From Amycolatopsis rubida (lineage in GTDB: Bacteria > Actinomycetota > Actinomycetes > Mycobacteriales > Pseudonocardiaceae), in assembly GCF_900115345.1 (NCBI RefSeq), contig NZ_FOWC01000004.1, forward strand, positions 248,001 through 312,000: DNA of 64,000 nucleotides, given 5' to 3'. Made by a program: the position numbers and the translations under genes. Every line of letters starts with the position of its first letter. Within the stretch, counting starts at the first letter, position 1. Under the pieces are notes generated by a model that saw only the letters and a list, made by a program, of their open reading frames with translations, did not search any database and was not told where the DNA came from. Of this stretch, positions 9,202-18,906 are shown piece by piece.

Positions 9202-10214
9202 TCAGTGCCAGACAGCTTTGAAATCGGCGTCCGGTAGCGCCGTCAGAAAGGCGGCGGCGAACGCCTCGCCTGGTGCCAGCGCGCCCGAGCCGCGGTACCG
9301 GCCGTCGAGAAGCCGGACCGTGGCCTCGACCAGGATCGGTGCGGTCGTGGCGTAGATGTCGCGCCCGGTCGCGGTGGCGCGGCGAGTCTGCGTGCCGGGC
9401 CCGACGGTGACTTCGACGGCGAAGCGTCGTGCCGAGCGTCCGTGCTCGTCGTGGGCTTGCGGGGCCGGGGTGTCCGGGTCGTGGAGGTCGTCGAGCGGGG
9501 CGGTGTTCAGCCAGGAACGCAGGGTTCCCACCGCGAGATGCCGGTCGATGGTGACCACCTCGGAGAACGGCAGCTCCACAGTGGACTGTGCGCCGATCGG
9601 CTCCGGGAAGTCCCAGGTGCCGGTCGCTGCCGGATCAGCGATCGGGGCGAGGACGCCGTCGCGGATCACCAGCCGGGTCGCGGTGTTGCGGGCGCCGGTG
9701 ACCCGGGTTCCCTCCGTGGGCCACCACCGGTCCAGTCCGACGGCGATCTCGACCTCGGCGGCGGACTTCTCGGGACCGAGCATGGCGGTGAGAAGCAAAT
9801 CGGCCAGTCCGCCGTAGAACGCCATGGCGGGCACTACGGCTGTCCCCGCCGAGCGGGCGGGTGCGTCGAGTTCGCGATCGAGCTGCTGGACGGCTGGCTG
9901 CTCCGCGGTGACGTCCAGGTAGTGAGTGCCGGTCTCGACCGCCGCCGTCGCGAGCGGGAGCGCGGTGTCCAGGAACGGGCCAGCGCAGTTGAGCACCACC
10001 GCGACGTCGTTCAGCAGCGCCCGCAACCCTGCGTCGTCGTCGATGCTCGCCGGTCCAGATCCGCGAACTGCGCGAGCCGCGAGAGACTGCGCCCCGCGAC
10101 GACCGGTTGAAGACCGCGTCGCAGCAACTCGCCGATCACGAACTTTCCGGTGTGACCGCTGGCTCCGTAGACCAGGACCCGCTGAGAATCTGTCCTGCCC
10201 TCGATTCTGGACAC
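9202..10214 (-). pseudogene. Saccharopine dehydrogenase-like oxidoreductase, frame-disrupted
   Basis: The N-terminal Rossmann part (RVLVYGASGHTGKFVIGELLRRG...) reads from a GTG at 10214, but the rest (ASIDDDAGLRALLNDVAVVLNCAGPF to the C-terminus ADFKAVWH) is in another frame. The two halves join near 10046-10062. Together they make about 337 residues like NAD(P)-binding saccharopine dehydrogenase/enoyl reductase-family proteins. Either a real single-base indel has inactivated the gene or there is a sequence error. It is divergent from a second disrupted gene 54 bases away. Confidence 0.75.
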
Positions 10215-10268
10215 TCCCGCACGCCACTGGTGAGTGTCTGAAAGGACGAGTTGCGTACAGTATCGGAC

Positions 10269-11200
10269 ATGCCTCGATTGGTGCTCGTCCTCCACGAGCA
10301 CGCGATGCTGTACGAGGTCGCGATCGCGGCGGAAGTCTTCGGCGTCGACCGTTCGGCCCTCTCCCCCACCGGCGCCTGGTACGACGTCGTCGTGGCCTGC
10401 CCCGAACGGTCGCCGCGGCACTGGCTGCCGCATCTGCCCGCGATCGGCGTCTCGGAGATCGGCGAGGCCGCCGCTGACCTGATCGTGGTCCCCTCCACGG
10501 ATTCCCCCGGCGAGGAGATCGATCCGGCGCTCGCGGCCGCTCTCCGGGACGCGCACGCGAGCGGGGTCCGGATCGCTCGTTCGTCCTCGCCGAGGCGGGC
10601 CTGCTGGATGACCGGATCGCGACCACCCACTGGATGCACGCCGACGACCTGGCCCGCCGCTATCCGCGCCTGAAAGTACGCGCCGACGTGCTCTACGCCG
10701 ACGAGGGCGACATCCTCACCTCGGCGGGCAAAACGGCCGCCCTCGACCTGTGCCTGCACCTGGTGCGCCGAGACCTGGGCGCGGCGGTCGCCAACGACCT
10801 AGGGCGCAGGCTGGTCGTCCCGCCGCATCGACACGGCGGCCAGGCGCAATTCGTGTCCCCGCCGCCTTCTCCGGACGGTTCTGGCCTAGCCCGTACCGCG
10901 GAGTGGGCGCGGGTCCAGCTGGAGCAACCGCTCACGGTCGCCGGCCTCGCGCGCCGCGCGGGCCTCAGCTCCCGGCAGCTCGCCCGCCGGATGCGCGCCG
11001 AATTCGGTTCCGCGCCGCTGAACTGGCTGCATCAGCAACGCCTCGCCCGCGCGCGGGAACTGCTCGAACGCACCGATTCCTCGATCGATCAGATCTCCGC
11101 CAGCTGCGGAATGGGCAGCGCCGCCACCCACCGCCGCCACTTCCGCGACGCACTCGGCGTCTCCCCGTCCGAATACCGCGCGACGTTCCGGCTGACCTAG
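10269..11200 (+). pseudogene. GlxA-type AraC-family regulator, internal deletion with frame change
   Basis: The first 104 residues (MPRLVLVLHEHAMLYEVAIAAEVFG...) are a DJ-1/PfpI-like domain. After GVRIA the frame breaks near 10580, and the continuation FVLAEAGLLDDR...TTHWMHAD is two bases out of phase. The Cys-Thr-Gly elbow segment normally between these points is missing, consistent with loss of about 16 bases. The C-terminal double HTH (LTVAGLARRAGLSSRQLARRMR ... ISASCGMGSAATHRRHFRDALG) is intact. The last four bases CTAG are shared with the convergent Lrp gene. Confidence 0.78.
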
Positions 11201-12231
11201 GACGTTTCCTCCCGGGCCGGAGCGGGCATCGTCACCACGAACCCCGTGCTGCGCCCCACATCGTCCAGCAGCCACCCCATCCGCTTGACCGTCCGCAGGA
11301 TCAGCGCCGAATCCACCACCGACAGCGGCGCCAGGTCCTGTTCCAGATGTTCCTGCATCCGCATCGATTCCTCGATCGACCGCGTCCACGTGGTCACCAG
11401 AAGATTCGCCGGCCCCGGCAGACTCGCCATCTGCCGCACAGCCGGGTTGGCCCGCAACCGGTCCACGCACGTCGACACGTGCGCCACCGGCACCTGGCAC
11501 CACCAGTTCACGACAACCGGCGACGGCGTCAGCCCCTGCGCGATCTCGCAGCGGAACGTCAACGCGTCGGCATTCAGCAGGCGCCCGAGCTGGCGGCGCA
11601 CGGTCGACACCGGACGCCCGGTGATCCGCGCCAGGTCCGCGGCACTGTGGCGGCCGTCCTCGCCCAGCGCACTAGTCAGCGGGGCGTAAGGCTCTTCCCA
11701 CGGCTGCAGTGTGGCCATCCGCCCGCCGCCGATGGCCGGTAGTTGCGACAGTGCCTGCACGCGCCGCCGATCCAAGGCGCCCACTCGCCACGAACTGCCT
11801 TCGACATGCAGCCGCGAAGCCAGGTGCGAGCGCGTGTTGAGCACGCCGGGCAGGCTGGGGATCGCGTCCAGCAGCAAGGCGGACAGGTCACGCAGGCCGA
11901 GGCCGAAAACGGTCAGTACCAGGCTGTATTCCCGCGAAGCCTCCTCGATGCTGGCCACCGAAGACCACGTCGACAGCTCTCGGATCAGCTCGCGCACCTG
12001 GCCGCTCGCGCAGCGGATTTCCACGTACGCGGCCTGCACCTGATACAGCCCGGGCACGTGCGGATAGGCCGTCACCCACGCCGCTCCCCCGTCGCGCAGC
12101 CGCTCCCAGCGCCGCGCCAGCGTCACCGGGGAGGAGTCGAGCGCCGCGGCCAGTTGCGTCCAGGTGGCACGGGGACGCAGTTGCAGTGCGTGGATGAGCG
12201 AAAAGTCTTCCTCCTCCAGTGACTCGATCAT
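11197..12231 (-). CDS. Lrp/AsnC-family regulator with duplicated HTH
   Basis: 344 aa from the ATG at 12231, preceded by GGAGAAGAA; the frame extends further upstream but that part has no coding character. It has two Lrp-like halves: an HTH near residue 5-50 (DFSLIHALQLRPRATWTQLAAALDSSPVTLARR) with a RAM-like region, then a second HTH (HSAADLARITGRPVSTVRRQLGRL) and second sensor region. It is divergent from the amidohydrolase-transporter pair, which it probably controls in response to an amino-acid-like ligand (inference). Confidence 0.85.
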   Translation of the reverse strand: MIESLEEEDFSLIHALQLRPRATWTQLAAALDSSPVTLARRWERLRDGGAAWVTAYPHVPGLYQVQAAYVEIRCASGQVRELIRELSTWSSVASIEEASREYSLVLTVFGLGLRDLSALLLDAIPSLPGVLNTRSHLASRLHVEGSSWRVGALDRRRVQALSQLPAIGGGRMATLQPWEEPYAPLTSALGEDGRHSAADLARITGRPVSTVRRQLGRLLNADALTFRCEIAQGLTPSPVVVNWWCQVPVAHVSTCVDRLRANPAVRQMASLPGPANLLVTTWTRSIEESMRMQEHLEQDLAPLSVVDSALILRTVKRMGWLLDDVGRSTGFVVTMPAPAREETS

Positions 12232-12349
12232 TATTTCTTCTCCAGATAACGGGTTCGCGAGCGATTCCGACAACTCTAACGCGATATCAGGCGCGAGTTC
12301 CCACACTCGACCACCAAGACGCCGTTCCCGACGAAGAGGAGCCGAACCG

Positions 12350-13576
12350 GTGGACCTCCACGAAGACGCCCGCAGCCAGCAGGACGACCTGGCGCAGCTG
12401 CGCCGCGAACTGCACCGCGAGCCTGAGATCGGCCTCGACCTGCCGCGCACCCAGGAACGGGTCCTGCGCGAACTCGACGGGCTCGGGCTGGAGATCTCCA
12501 CCGGAACCGACACGACGTCCGTGACCGCGGTACTCCGCGGCGAAGGAGCCGCCCGCGATTCGGCTCAACCGCGCACGGTTCTGCTGCGCGCCGACATGGA
12601 CGCGCTCCCGGTCCAGGAAGCGACCGGGCTCGATTTCGCCGCTGCCAACGGCGCGATGCACGCGTGTGGCCACGATTTGCACACCACGTCACTGGTCGGC
12701 GCGGCTCGGCTGCTGCACACGCACCGCGATCGGATCAACGGCGACGTCGTCCTGATGTTCCAGCCCGGCGAAGAAGGATGGGACGGCGCTGGCGTGATGC
12801 TGAAGGAAGGCGTGCTCGACGCCGCCGGCCAACGCGTTGACACCGCGTACGGGCTTCACGTTTTCTCGTCGATGCTGCCCAGCGGTCAGTTCGCGAGCCG
12901 CCCCGGGACGCTGATGTCGGCCTCGCACAAGCTGCTCGTGACCGTGCACGGCGAAGGCGGCCACGGGTCGATGCCGCACCGCGCGAAGGACCCGATCTCC
13001 GCTGCCGCGGCGATGATCACCGCGCTGCAGACGATGATCACGCGCCGCCTGGACATCTTCGACCCGGCGGTGCTCACCGTCGGTGTCATCCGCGGCGGCA
13101 CGAAGCGCAATGTCATCCCCGCGACCGCCGAGTTCGAAGCCACCGTCCGCTGCTTCTCCGACGACACCGCCGCCCTGCTCGACACCACCATCCGCGAGAC
13201 GATCGACGGCGCCGCGCGGGCGAACGGCGTCACCGCGGACGTCGTGTTCGAGAACGAATATCCAGTGACCGTAACGGATGCCGACGAGACGGCGTTTGGT
13301 GCCGAGGTCGTCCGAGAGACGATCGGCGAGCAGTACTACACCGACCTGCCCAACCCAGTCGCCGGTTCGGAGGACTTCTCGCGTGTCCTCGCCGCGGTGC
13401 CCGGCACATTCCTCGGCCTCGGCGCGCTGATGCCGGGCCTCGAACCGCACACCGCGCCCAACAATCACAGCCCGTACGCCGATTTCGACCCGTCCGTGCT
13501 GTCGCGCGCCGCCACCGTCTACGCCGAACTCGCCGTCCGCCGTCTCGACCGATTCGCCGAAGGAGCACTGCGATGA
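12350..13576 (+). CDS. M20-family amidohydrolase (hippurate hydrolase-like)
   Basis: 408 aa from the GTG at 12350 with AAGAGGAG upstream. Metal-site motifs are visible: RADMDALPVQEATG, GAMHACGHDLHTTSLVGAA, and FQPGEEGWDGAG. The lid/dimerisation domain includes GHGSMPHRAKDPISAAAAM. It hydrolyses N-acyl amino acids or related amides. Its stop overlaps the start of the downstream transporter (ATGA), suggesting the substrate is imported by that protein. Confidence 0.9.
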   Translation: MDLHEDARSQQDDLAQLRRELHREPEIGLDLPRTQERVLRELDGLGLEISTGTDTTSVTAVLRGEGAARDSAQPRTVLLRADMDALPVQEATGLDFAAANGAMHACGHDLHTTSLVGAARLLHTHRDRINGDVVLMFQPGEEGWDGAGVMLKEGVLDAAGQRVDTAYGLHVFSSMLPSGQFASRPGTLMSASHKLLVTVHGEGGHGSMPHRAKDPISAAAAMITALQTMITRRLDIFDPAVLTVGVIRGGTKRNVIPATAEFEATVRCFSDDTAALLDTTIRETIDGAARANGVTADVVFENEYPVTVTDADETAFGAEVVRETIGEQYYTDLPNPVAGSEDFSRVLAAVPGTFLGLGALMPGLEPHTAPNNHSPYADFDPSVLSRAATVYAELAVRRLDRFAEGALR

Positions 13577-14874
13577 CTTCTGTGGCCCCAGACCGTCGCC
13601 GTACCCTGTTCGGGCTCGGCGCCGGCAACGCGATGGAATGGTTCGACTGGAACGTCTACGCCACGTTCGCGTCGTTCTTCGCCGCGCAGTTCTTCAACGC
13701 CGACAGCGCGGTTTCGGCTCTGCTGAGCACGCTCGCGGTGTTCGCGGTCGGCTTCGCCGCGCGGCCGATCGGCGGCTGGCTGTTCGGCTGGATCGCCGAC
13801 CGCAAGGGCCGTCAGCTCGCGATGGCGCTGACCGTCGCGATCGCCGCCGCGGGCAGCCTGGTCATCGGCCTTTCCCCGACGTACGGCCAAATCGGCGTGT
13901 GGGCGTCGGTGATCCTGGTGGTCGCGCGACTGGCCCAGGGCCTCGCGCACGGCGGCGAACTGCCGTCCGCGCAGACCTACATCGCCGAGGTCGCCCCGCC
14001 GGCCCGCCGCGGACTGTGGTCGAGCCTCATCTACTTCTCCGGCACCTGCGGCGTGCTCGTGGGCACCCTGCTTGGCGCGGTCCTCTCCGGCGTGCTGACC
14101 CACGAGCAGATGCTCTCCTTCGGCTGGCGGATCCCGTTCATCCTCGGCGGCGTCTTCGGGATCTACTCGCTCTACGTGCGGCTCCGCATGCGCGAGACCG
14201 AGGTGTTCCAGGCGGCGAAGAAGAACGCGGCGAAGGAAAAGGGCCAGATCTGGCACACGATCAAGCAGAACCCGAAACTGCTCGCACAGGTCGTCGGGCT
14301 GACTGTCGGCGCGACGGTCATCTACTACATGTGGGCCGTCGCCGCGCCGTCGTACGCGATCACCGTGCGCGGTGTCGACCCGACCGGCGCGCTGTGGGCG
14401 GGCGTGTTCGCGAACGTGGTCTTCCTGATCGCCCTGCCGTTGTGGGGAATCCTGTCCGACCGCATCGGCCGCAAGCCGGTGTTGTTCATCGCGATCGCCG
14501 GCCTGCTCCTGCTGAGCTTCCCGCTGAACGCGATGGTCGGGCGCGAGCCGTGGCAGCTGTTCGTGGCGATGTCGATCGCGCTGCTGTTCATGGCCGGGTT
14601 CTCCGCCATCGGCCCGGCGGTCTACGCGGAGATCTTCCCGACCCGCATCCGCGCGGTCGGCGTCGGAGTGCCGTACTCGATCGCGGTCGCGGCGTTCGGC
14701 GGCACGGCGCCGTACTTGCAGACCCTGTTCGCCGGGAACGGGCATCCGTCGCTGTTCGTCATCTACGGGATCGTGCTGATGGTGATCAGCGCGCTGGTCG
14801 TGTTCACGCTGCCGGAGACGCGGGGCGTGGACCTGCGGGAGAAGGCTGTTCGCAAACCATCCATAGTGGACTGA
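13573..14874 (+). CDS. Metabolite:H+ symporter (MHS family, MFS)
   Basis: 433 aa, 12 predicted membrane segments. GNAMEWFDWNVYATFASFF and ARPIGGWLFGWIADRKGRQ, then RLAQGLAHGGELPSAQTYIAE are signatures of the KgtP/ShiA/ProP-type MHS group, which import organic acids, betaine-like and aromatic compounds. Coupled to the amidohydrolase upstream. It ends in KPSIVD, encoded across a TCCATAGTGGA palindrome. Confidence 0.9.
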   Translation: MTSVAPDRRRTLFGLGAGNAMEWFDWNVYATFASFFAAQFFNADSAVSALLSTLAVFAVGFAARPIGGWLFGWIADRKGRQLAMALTVAIAAAGSLVIGLSPTYGQIGVWASVILVVARLAQGLAHGGELPSAQTYIAEVAPPARRGLWSSLIYFSGTCGVLVGTLLGAVLSGVLTHEQMLSFGWRIPFILGGVFGIYSLYVRLRMRETEVFQAAKKNAAKEKGQIWHTIKQNPKLLAQVVGLTVGATVIYYMWAVAAPSYAITVRGVDPTGALWAGVFANVVFLIALPLWGILSDRIGRKPVLFIAIAGLLLLSFPLNAMVGREPWQLFVAMSIALLFMAGFSAIGPAVYAEIFPTRIRAVGVGVPYSIAVAAFGGTAPYLQTLFAGNGHPSLFVIYGIVLMVISALVVFTLPETRGVDLREKAVRKPSIVD

Positions 14875-14888
14875 ACCGCTGGCGCGGC

Positions 14889-15179
14889 TCAGCTGTCGGG
14901 CCGAGTCTCGCCGAGCTGCCACCACAGCGCCGCGCGCAGCCGTTCGATGAGCGTCTCGTCGTCCTCCTCGCTCGGGTCCGCTCCCAGCGGGACCCAGCGT
15001 TCCTCCACCAGTTCGCCGTCGTCGTAGCTGCTGATCAGTATCCCCGGATACGACACCGTCAGCTCGTCCTCCGGGCAGCCGGTCGCGCACGGCCGGTCGT
15101 CCATCCGCACATGCCGGTGGTGCAGCCGCACCCCGACCCATCGGCCGGACGGCCGCGGCTGCTGGTCCGTGCCGTCCAT
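14889..15179 (-). CDS. Small hypothetical protein
   Basis: 96 aa from the ATG at 15179; the frame continues to an ATG at 15302, but that longer version would cover the divergent promoter. I do not recognise it. It is acidic toward the C-terminus (SEEDDETLIERLRAALWWQLG), has a Cys pair in DRPCATGCPEDE and no membrane segment. Convergent to the MHS transporter, divergent from a TetR gene. Confidence 0.6.
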   Translation of the reverse strand: MDGTDQQPRPSGRWVGVRLHHRHVRMDDRPCATGCPEDELTVSYPGILISSYDDGELVEERWVPLGADPSEEDDETLIERLRAALWWQLGETRPDS

Positions 15180-15342
15180 CGCCCGCTCCCGCTCGCCCCA
15201 GGTCCCCCGGCTGAAGGTCGCGGCCGGGGCGGCCGGAGTTACCGGCGGGTTGTTCCGGTTGGGTAACGGCATCCGGTGACGGCACCGCCGCGCGTTTGGC
15301 ACCGTGTTGACAACGACCTCGCCCGGCGGCGAGGCTGGCCCG

Positions 15343-15957
15343 GTGAGCAGCGGACCCCGGCGGCGGCTGGACCCCGCGCAGCGCCGGGCCGAGATCCTCG
15401 CCGCTGCCCGGCGGTGCTTCGGCGCGGGCAGCTACTCCTCGGTGTCCACTTCGGACATCGCGGCCGCCGCGGGCGTCGCCCGGCCGCTGATCAACCACTA
15501 TTTCGGCGGCAAACGCGAGCTGTATCTCGAAGTGGTGCGGCAGATGACGATCGTGCCCGCCCCGGTCGTCGACGCGCTGCCGGACGGCCCGCCCCGGCTG
15601 CGCCTGGAGGTCGGCATCGACCGGTGGATCGACGTCGTGGAACGCAACCGCGACGCCTGGCTCACCGTGATCGACGCGGCGCACGACCCGGAGGTCGAGC
15701 GGATCATGCGCGAGGCGGACGAGATCGCCGCCGACCGCGTGCTCGCCGCCGCCCAATTGCCCGGGAACGGGCATCCGCAGCTGCGGGCGATGATCCGCGC
15801 TTACGGCGGGATGGTGCGCGCCGCGTCCCGGGAATGGCTGGTCCGCGGCACGCTGGAGCGGGCCGAACTGCGCGCGTTCCTGGTGGAATCGCTGGTGCAG
15901 CTGCTGGAAACCACCTATCCGGCGGTGCTGGCGCAGCAGACCTCCACCGCCGGCTGA
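15343..15957 (+). CDS. TetR-family regulator
   Basis: 204 aa from the GTG at 15343, which has a GAGG eight bases upstream; an in-frame GTG at 15304 would add 13 residues but sits on a TTGACA-like -35 element. The HTH is RRAEILAAARRCFGAGSYSSVSTSDIAAAAGVARPLINHYFGGKRELYLEV. The C-terminal 14 codons overlap the end of the convergent MFS gene by 43 bases. Target unknown; the divergent small protein and the MFS exporter are candidates. Confidence 0.85.
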   Translation: MSSGPRRRLDPAQRRAEILAAARRCFGAGSYSSVSTSDIAAAAGVARPLINHYFGGKRELYLEVVRQMTIVPAPVVDALPDGPPRLRLEVGIDRWIDVVERNRDAWLTVIDAAHDPEVERIMREADEIAADRVLAAAQLPGNGHPQLRAMIRAYGGMVRAASREWLVRGTLERAELRAFLVESLVQLLETTYPAVLAQQTSTAG

Positions 15958-17099
15958 GCAGCGCGCCGGCCGAACGCGGGCAGGATGGTCACGACCGCGG
16001 CCACGGCCATCGCGGCGCCGAGAACGATGGGCGCGCGCAGGCCGTACGGCTCGATCAGGCAGGCCCCGGCGAACGAGCCGATCATGACCCCGAGCGTGAT
16101 GAACGACGAGTGCACCGTGTTGACCAGCGGACTGGTGTTCCCGGCCCGCTGCACCCGCACCGCCATCGCGGGGTTCATCGTCACGCCGGCCAGCCCGATC
16201 GCGAGCATGAACGCCAGCGCGGCCGCGGGCAGGTCGGTGAACAACGCGAATCCGGTGAGGAACACCGCGTTCAGGAGCGTGCCGGCCACGAGTGCCGGCA
16301 CGGTGTGCCGGTCAGCGAGCCGGCCGACGATGCTGTTGCCGACCACCGTGGCCGCGCCGTAACCGAGCAGCAGCACCGGGACCGTGTCCGGCGAGAACCC
16401 GCTGACCTCGGTCAGGATCGGGGTGAAGAAGCTGAACGCGGAAAAGGTCGCGCCGATGATCAGTGTGCTGGAGACGAGCGCGAGAAGCAGCTTCGGACGG
16501 CGGAAAACGCTGAAGTCCGCTTCCCGGCGCTCGGCCTGTCCGGGGTCGCGGACCTGGAACTGGGTCAGCAGCGCGGCGAGCACGGTCAGCAGGGTGATCG
16601 TCCAGAACGCCGCCCGCCAGCCGTAATGTCCGCCCGCGAAGGTCGCCAGCGGCAGCCCGAGCAGGGTGCCGAGCATCAAGCCGTTCATCGCGACGCCGAT
16701 CGCCCGGCCGCGCACGCGTTCGTCGACCAGCTGCCCGCACAAGGAAATCGCGATGCCGAAGAACGCTTGCGACGCGACGCCGCTGATCACCCGGGCGACG
16801 ACCAGCACCGAGTACGTCGTCGCGAGCGCGGCCAGCACGTTGCCGGCCAGGAACACCGCGAAGACGACCATCAGCGCGGCTTTCGGCCGGATGCGCAGCA
16901 ACGCCAGCGTCAGCACCGGGCCGCCGACCGCCATCGCGACGGCGAACACCGTGATGAGGTAACCGATCCGCGCGACGTCGACGCCGAGTCCGGCGGCGAG
17001 CTGCGGCATCAGCCCGGCGACCGCGAACTCGCTGGTGACCATGGCGAAGATGCCAGCGGCCAGTACATAGACCGCGGACGGCACTCGGGGCGAGGACAT
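15915..17099 (-). CDS. MFS exporter, DHA1 (drug/sugar efflux) type
   Basis: 394 aa with 12 membrane segments. The N-terminus VYVLAAGIFAMVTSEFAVAGLMPQLA is typical of CmlA/AraJ-like DHA1 exporters; RVISGVASQAFFGIAISLCGQLV carries the motif C region. A TetR gene lies directly upstream on the same strand, with a near-perfect palindrome between them. Substrate cannot be told from sequence. Confidence 0.88.
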   Translation of the reverse strand: MSSPRVPSAVYVLAAGIFAMVTSEFAVAGLMPQLAAGLGVDVARIGYLITVFAVAMAVGGPVLTLALLRIRPKAALMVVFAVFLAGNVLAALATTYSVLVVARVISGVASQAFFGIAISLCGQLVDERVRGRAIGVAMNGLMLGTLLGLPLATFAGGHYGWRAAFWTITLLTVLAALLTQFQVRDPGQAERREADFSVFRRPKLLLALVSSTLIIGATFSAFSFFTPILTEVSGFSPDTVPVLLLGYGAATVVGNSIVGRLADRHTVPALVAGTLLNAVFLTGFALFTDLPAAALAFMLAIGLAGVTMNPAMAVRVQRAGNTSPLVNTVHSSFITLGVMIGSFAGACLIEPYGLRAPIVLGAAMAVAAVVTILPAFGRRAAQPAVEVCCASTAG

Positions 17100-17113
17100 G
17101 GGAGACCCTTTCG

Positions 17114-17129
17114 TGTAACGATCGTTTCA
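17114..17129. promoter_or_regulatory. Probable TetR operator upstream of the MFS exporter
   Basis: TGTAACGATCGTTTCA is symmetric at 14 of 16 positions and sits 15 bases upstream of the exporter start. The TetR gene at 17168-17767 is immediately upstream; a related GTGTAACGC half lies before its own start near 17788. Confidence 0.6.
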
Positions 17130-17167
17130 AAACTTAGCCGACGTTAAGCCGGGAGGAGCGGGGATGG

Positions 17168-17767
17168 TTACGGACGAAGCGCCCGGGTGGATGCCTGGAC
17201 GATGTCGGCCAGCCGAGCCAGCGGCGCGCCGCCCTGTGCGGAGATCCGCAGCCCGGCGACGCTGGCGTTCACATACGCGGCCAGTCCCTCCGCGGGAACC
17301 TCGGCGGTGACTTCGCCAGCCGCTTGACCTGCCCGCAACAGGTCGGTCAGCAGGCGCAGCCGAGCATCGGTATCGCGGGCGACCTGCTCCAGGAACGCCG
17401 CGTTCTCGGTGTCGCCAGCCAGCTCGGCAACGGAATTGACGGCGAGACATCCGCTCGGCGCACCGGTGCTCGACCGCTCGGCTTCCTCAAGGACCACCTT
17501 CGTCAGGTAAGCCTCGATTCGCGCCACCGCGTCACCCTTCTTCGCCATCACCTCGGCCGCAGCCTGCGCTGTCGTGTCGAGATAGCGGGCGAGGCATTCC
17601 GCGAACAGCGCGCCTTTGCTGCCGAAGGTGTTGTACAGGCTGCTGCGGCCGAGACCGGTTGCCTGGCACAGTTCTTCGGCACTGGTCGCGTGGAAGCCCC
17701 GCCGCCAGAACAGCTCAGTGGCCGCGGTGAGCACTTGCTCGCGAGCAAAGGTACGCGGTCGAGCCAT
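17168..17767 (-). CDS. TetR-family repressor of the adjacent exporter
   Basis: 199 aa. HTH: FAREQVLTAATELFWRRGFHATSAEELCQATGLGRSSLYNTFGSKGALF. The remainder (STGAPSGCLAVNSVAELA) resembles the AcrR/NemR-like TetR group in which a conserved GCL segment is seen. Same strand as, and 68 bases upstream of, the MFS exporter, with a palindrome in the gap. Confidence 0.88.
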   Translation of the reverse strand: MARPRTFAREQVLTAATELFWRRGFHATSAEELCQATGLGRSSLYNTFGSKGALFAECLARYLDTTAQAAAEVMAKKGDAVARIEAYLTKVVLEEAERSSTGAPSGCLAVNSVAELAGDTENAAFLEQVARDTDARLRLLTDLLRAGQAAGEVTAEVPAEGLAAYVNASVAGLRISAQGGAPLARLADIVQASTRALRP

Positions 17768-17809
17768 GCGGGCAGCTTACGGCATTGTGTAACGCATTGT
17801 CCATAACTG

Positions 17810-18826
17810 CTAGCGATTGCGCCGGGCGTACGCGGCGGGAGTCGTACCAGTCCAGCGTTTGAAGGCGTAGATGAAGCTCGACGCTTCGGCATAGCCCAGG
17901 CGCAGGGCGACGTCGTCGACGGACAGCACACCGGTGTCGAGCATTTCTTCCGCGAGCGTCTGGCGGACTTCGTCCAGCAGCTGCCGGTAGCCGGTGCCCG
18001 CCTCGGTCAACCGCCGTCGCAGGGTTCGCGTGCTGAGGGTGAGCTGGCGGGCGATCTCGGCCATCCCGGCGTCCGCGCCGCCGAGCCGCACCAGTCGTTC
18101 CCGCACCAGCTGCGGGACTCCCGAACGCCTGCGGCGGCGGGCGACGAGGGCGTCGCATTGCGCGGCGCACAAGGCGACGGTTTGCTCGTTGGCCTGCGGC
18201 AACGGAAGGTCCAGCAGCTCCGGATCGAGGGTGGCCCGGTGCTCGGCCGCGCCGAAAACCGGGGCGAGGCCGAAAGCCGTCCGGTAAGCGTCCGCAAAGG
18301 ACGACGACGGGAAGCGGAACTCCAGGCTTTCCCAGGAGATCTCCGGCAGCAGGTCGCGCATCACGGTGCAGATCGCGGACAGGTCGCGCAGCGCGAGGAA
18401 CCGGGCGACGTCGTCCGGCACCCGCGAATCGTCCAGCACCAGGCGGAGTCCGGCGGAGTCCAGCTCGACGTGCGGAACGCAGAAGGTGAAGGACAAATCC
18501 AGGTAGCGCAAGGCGAACACCATCGCGTCGCGCATCGTCGGACTGCTGATACAGGCGAAACCGAAGATGCCGAACGTCGTCACGCGGTACCGGCAGCCGA
18601 GGCTGAGCGCGACGTCGTCACCGGAGCCGACCGTCGAGAGCAATGCCCGCACGACAGCCAGCTCCTGCCGCGCGTCGAGCTGCCGGTCCGGCGCGCGCAG
18701 TTCCTCGACCGGCACCCCGGGCAGCGAAACGCCGCGTTCCTCGGCGAATCGGTGCATCAGCAGCACACTCGCCGTGCCGCGCGGGTAGTCCCAGTCGCGG
18801 ATGGCGGGTACGGCTAGCTCGGCCAT
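17810..18826 (-). CDS. AraC-family regulator (arabinose-binding-domain type)
   Basis: 338 aa. The N-terminal 200 residues resemble the AraC-binding-like domain of OruR/Argr-type regulators (YRVTTFGIFGFACISSPTMRDAM). The C-terminal HTH pair is clear: GMAEIARQLTLSTRTLRRRLTEAGTGYRQLLDEVR and LSVDDVALRLGYAEASSFIYAFKRWTGTTPAAYAR. Divergent from the AlkZ-like gene with an 80-base gap. Effector unknown. Confidence 0.88.
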   Translation of the reverse strand: MAELAVPAIRDWDYPRGTASVLLMHRFAEERGVSLPGVPVEELRAPDRQLDARQELAVVRALLSTVGSGDDVALSLGCRYRVTTFGIFGFACISSPTMRDAMVFALRYLDLSFTFCVPHVELDSAGLRLVLDDSRVPDDVARFLALRDLSAICTVMRDLLPEISWESLEFRFPSSSFADAYRTAFGLAPVFGAAEHRATLDPELLDLPLPQANEQTVALCAAQCDALVARRRRRSGVPQLVRERLVRLGGADAGMAEIARQLTLSTRTLRRRLTEAGTGYRQLLDEVRQTLAEEMLDTGVLSVDDVALRLGYAEASSFIYAFKRWTGTTPAAYARRNR

Positions 18827-18906
18827 GGCCGGAATTATGGATCAACCGGCCGCCCGCGTGCCGTTCGAGGGCCAAAACTGTCCGGGTTGCTCGTTAAGCT
18901 CCCGCC

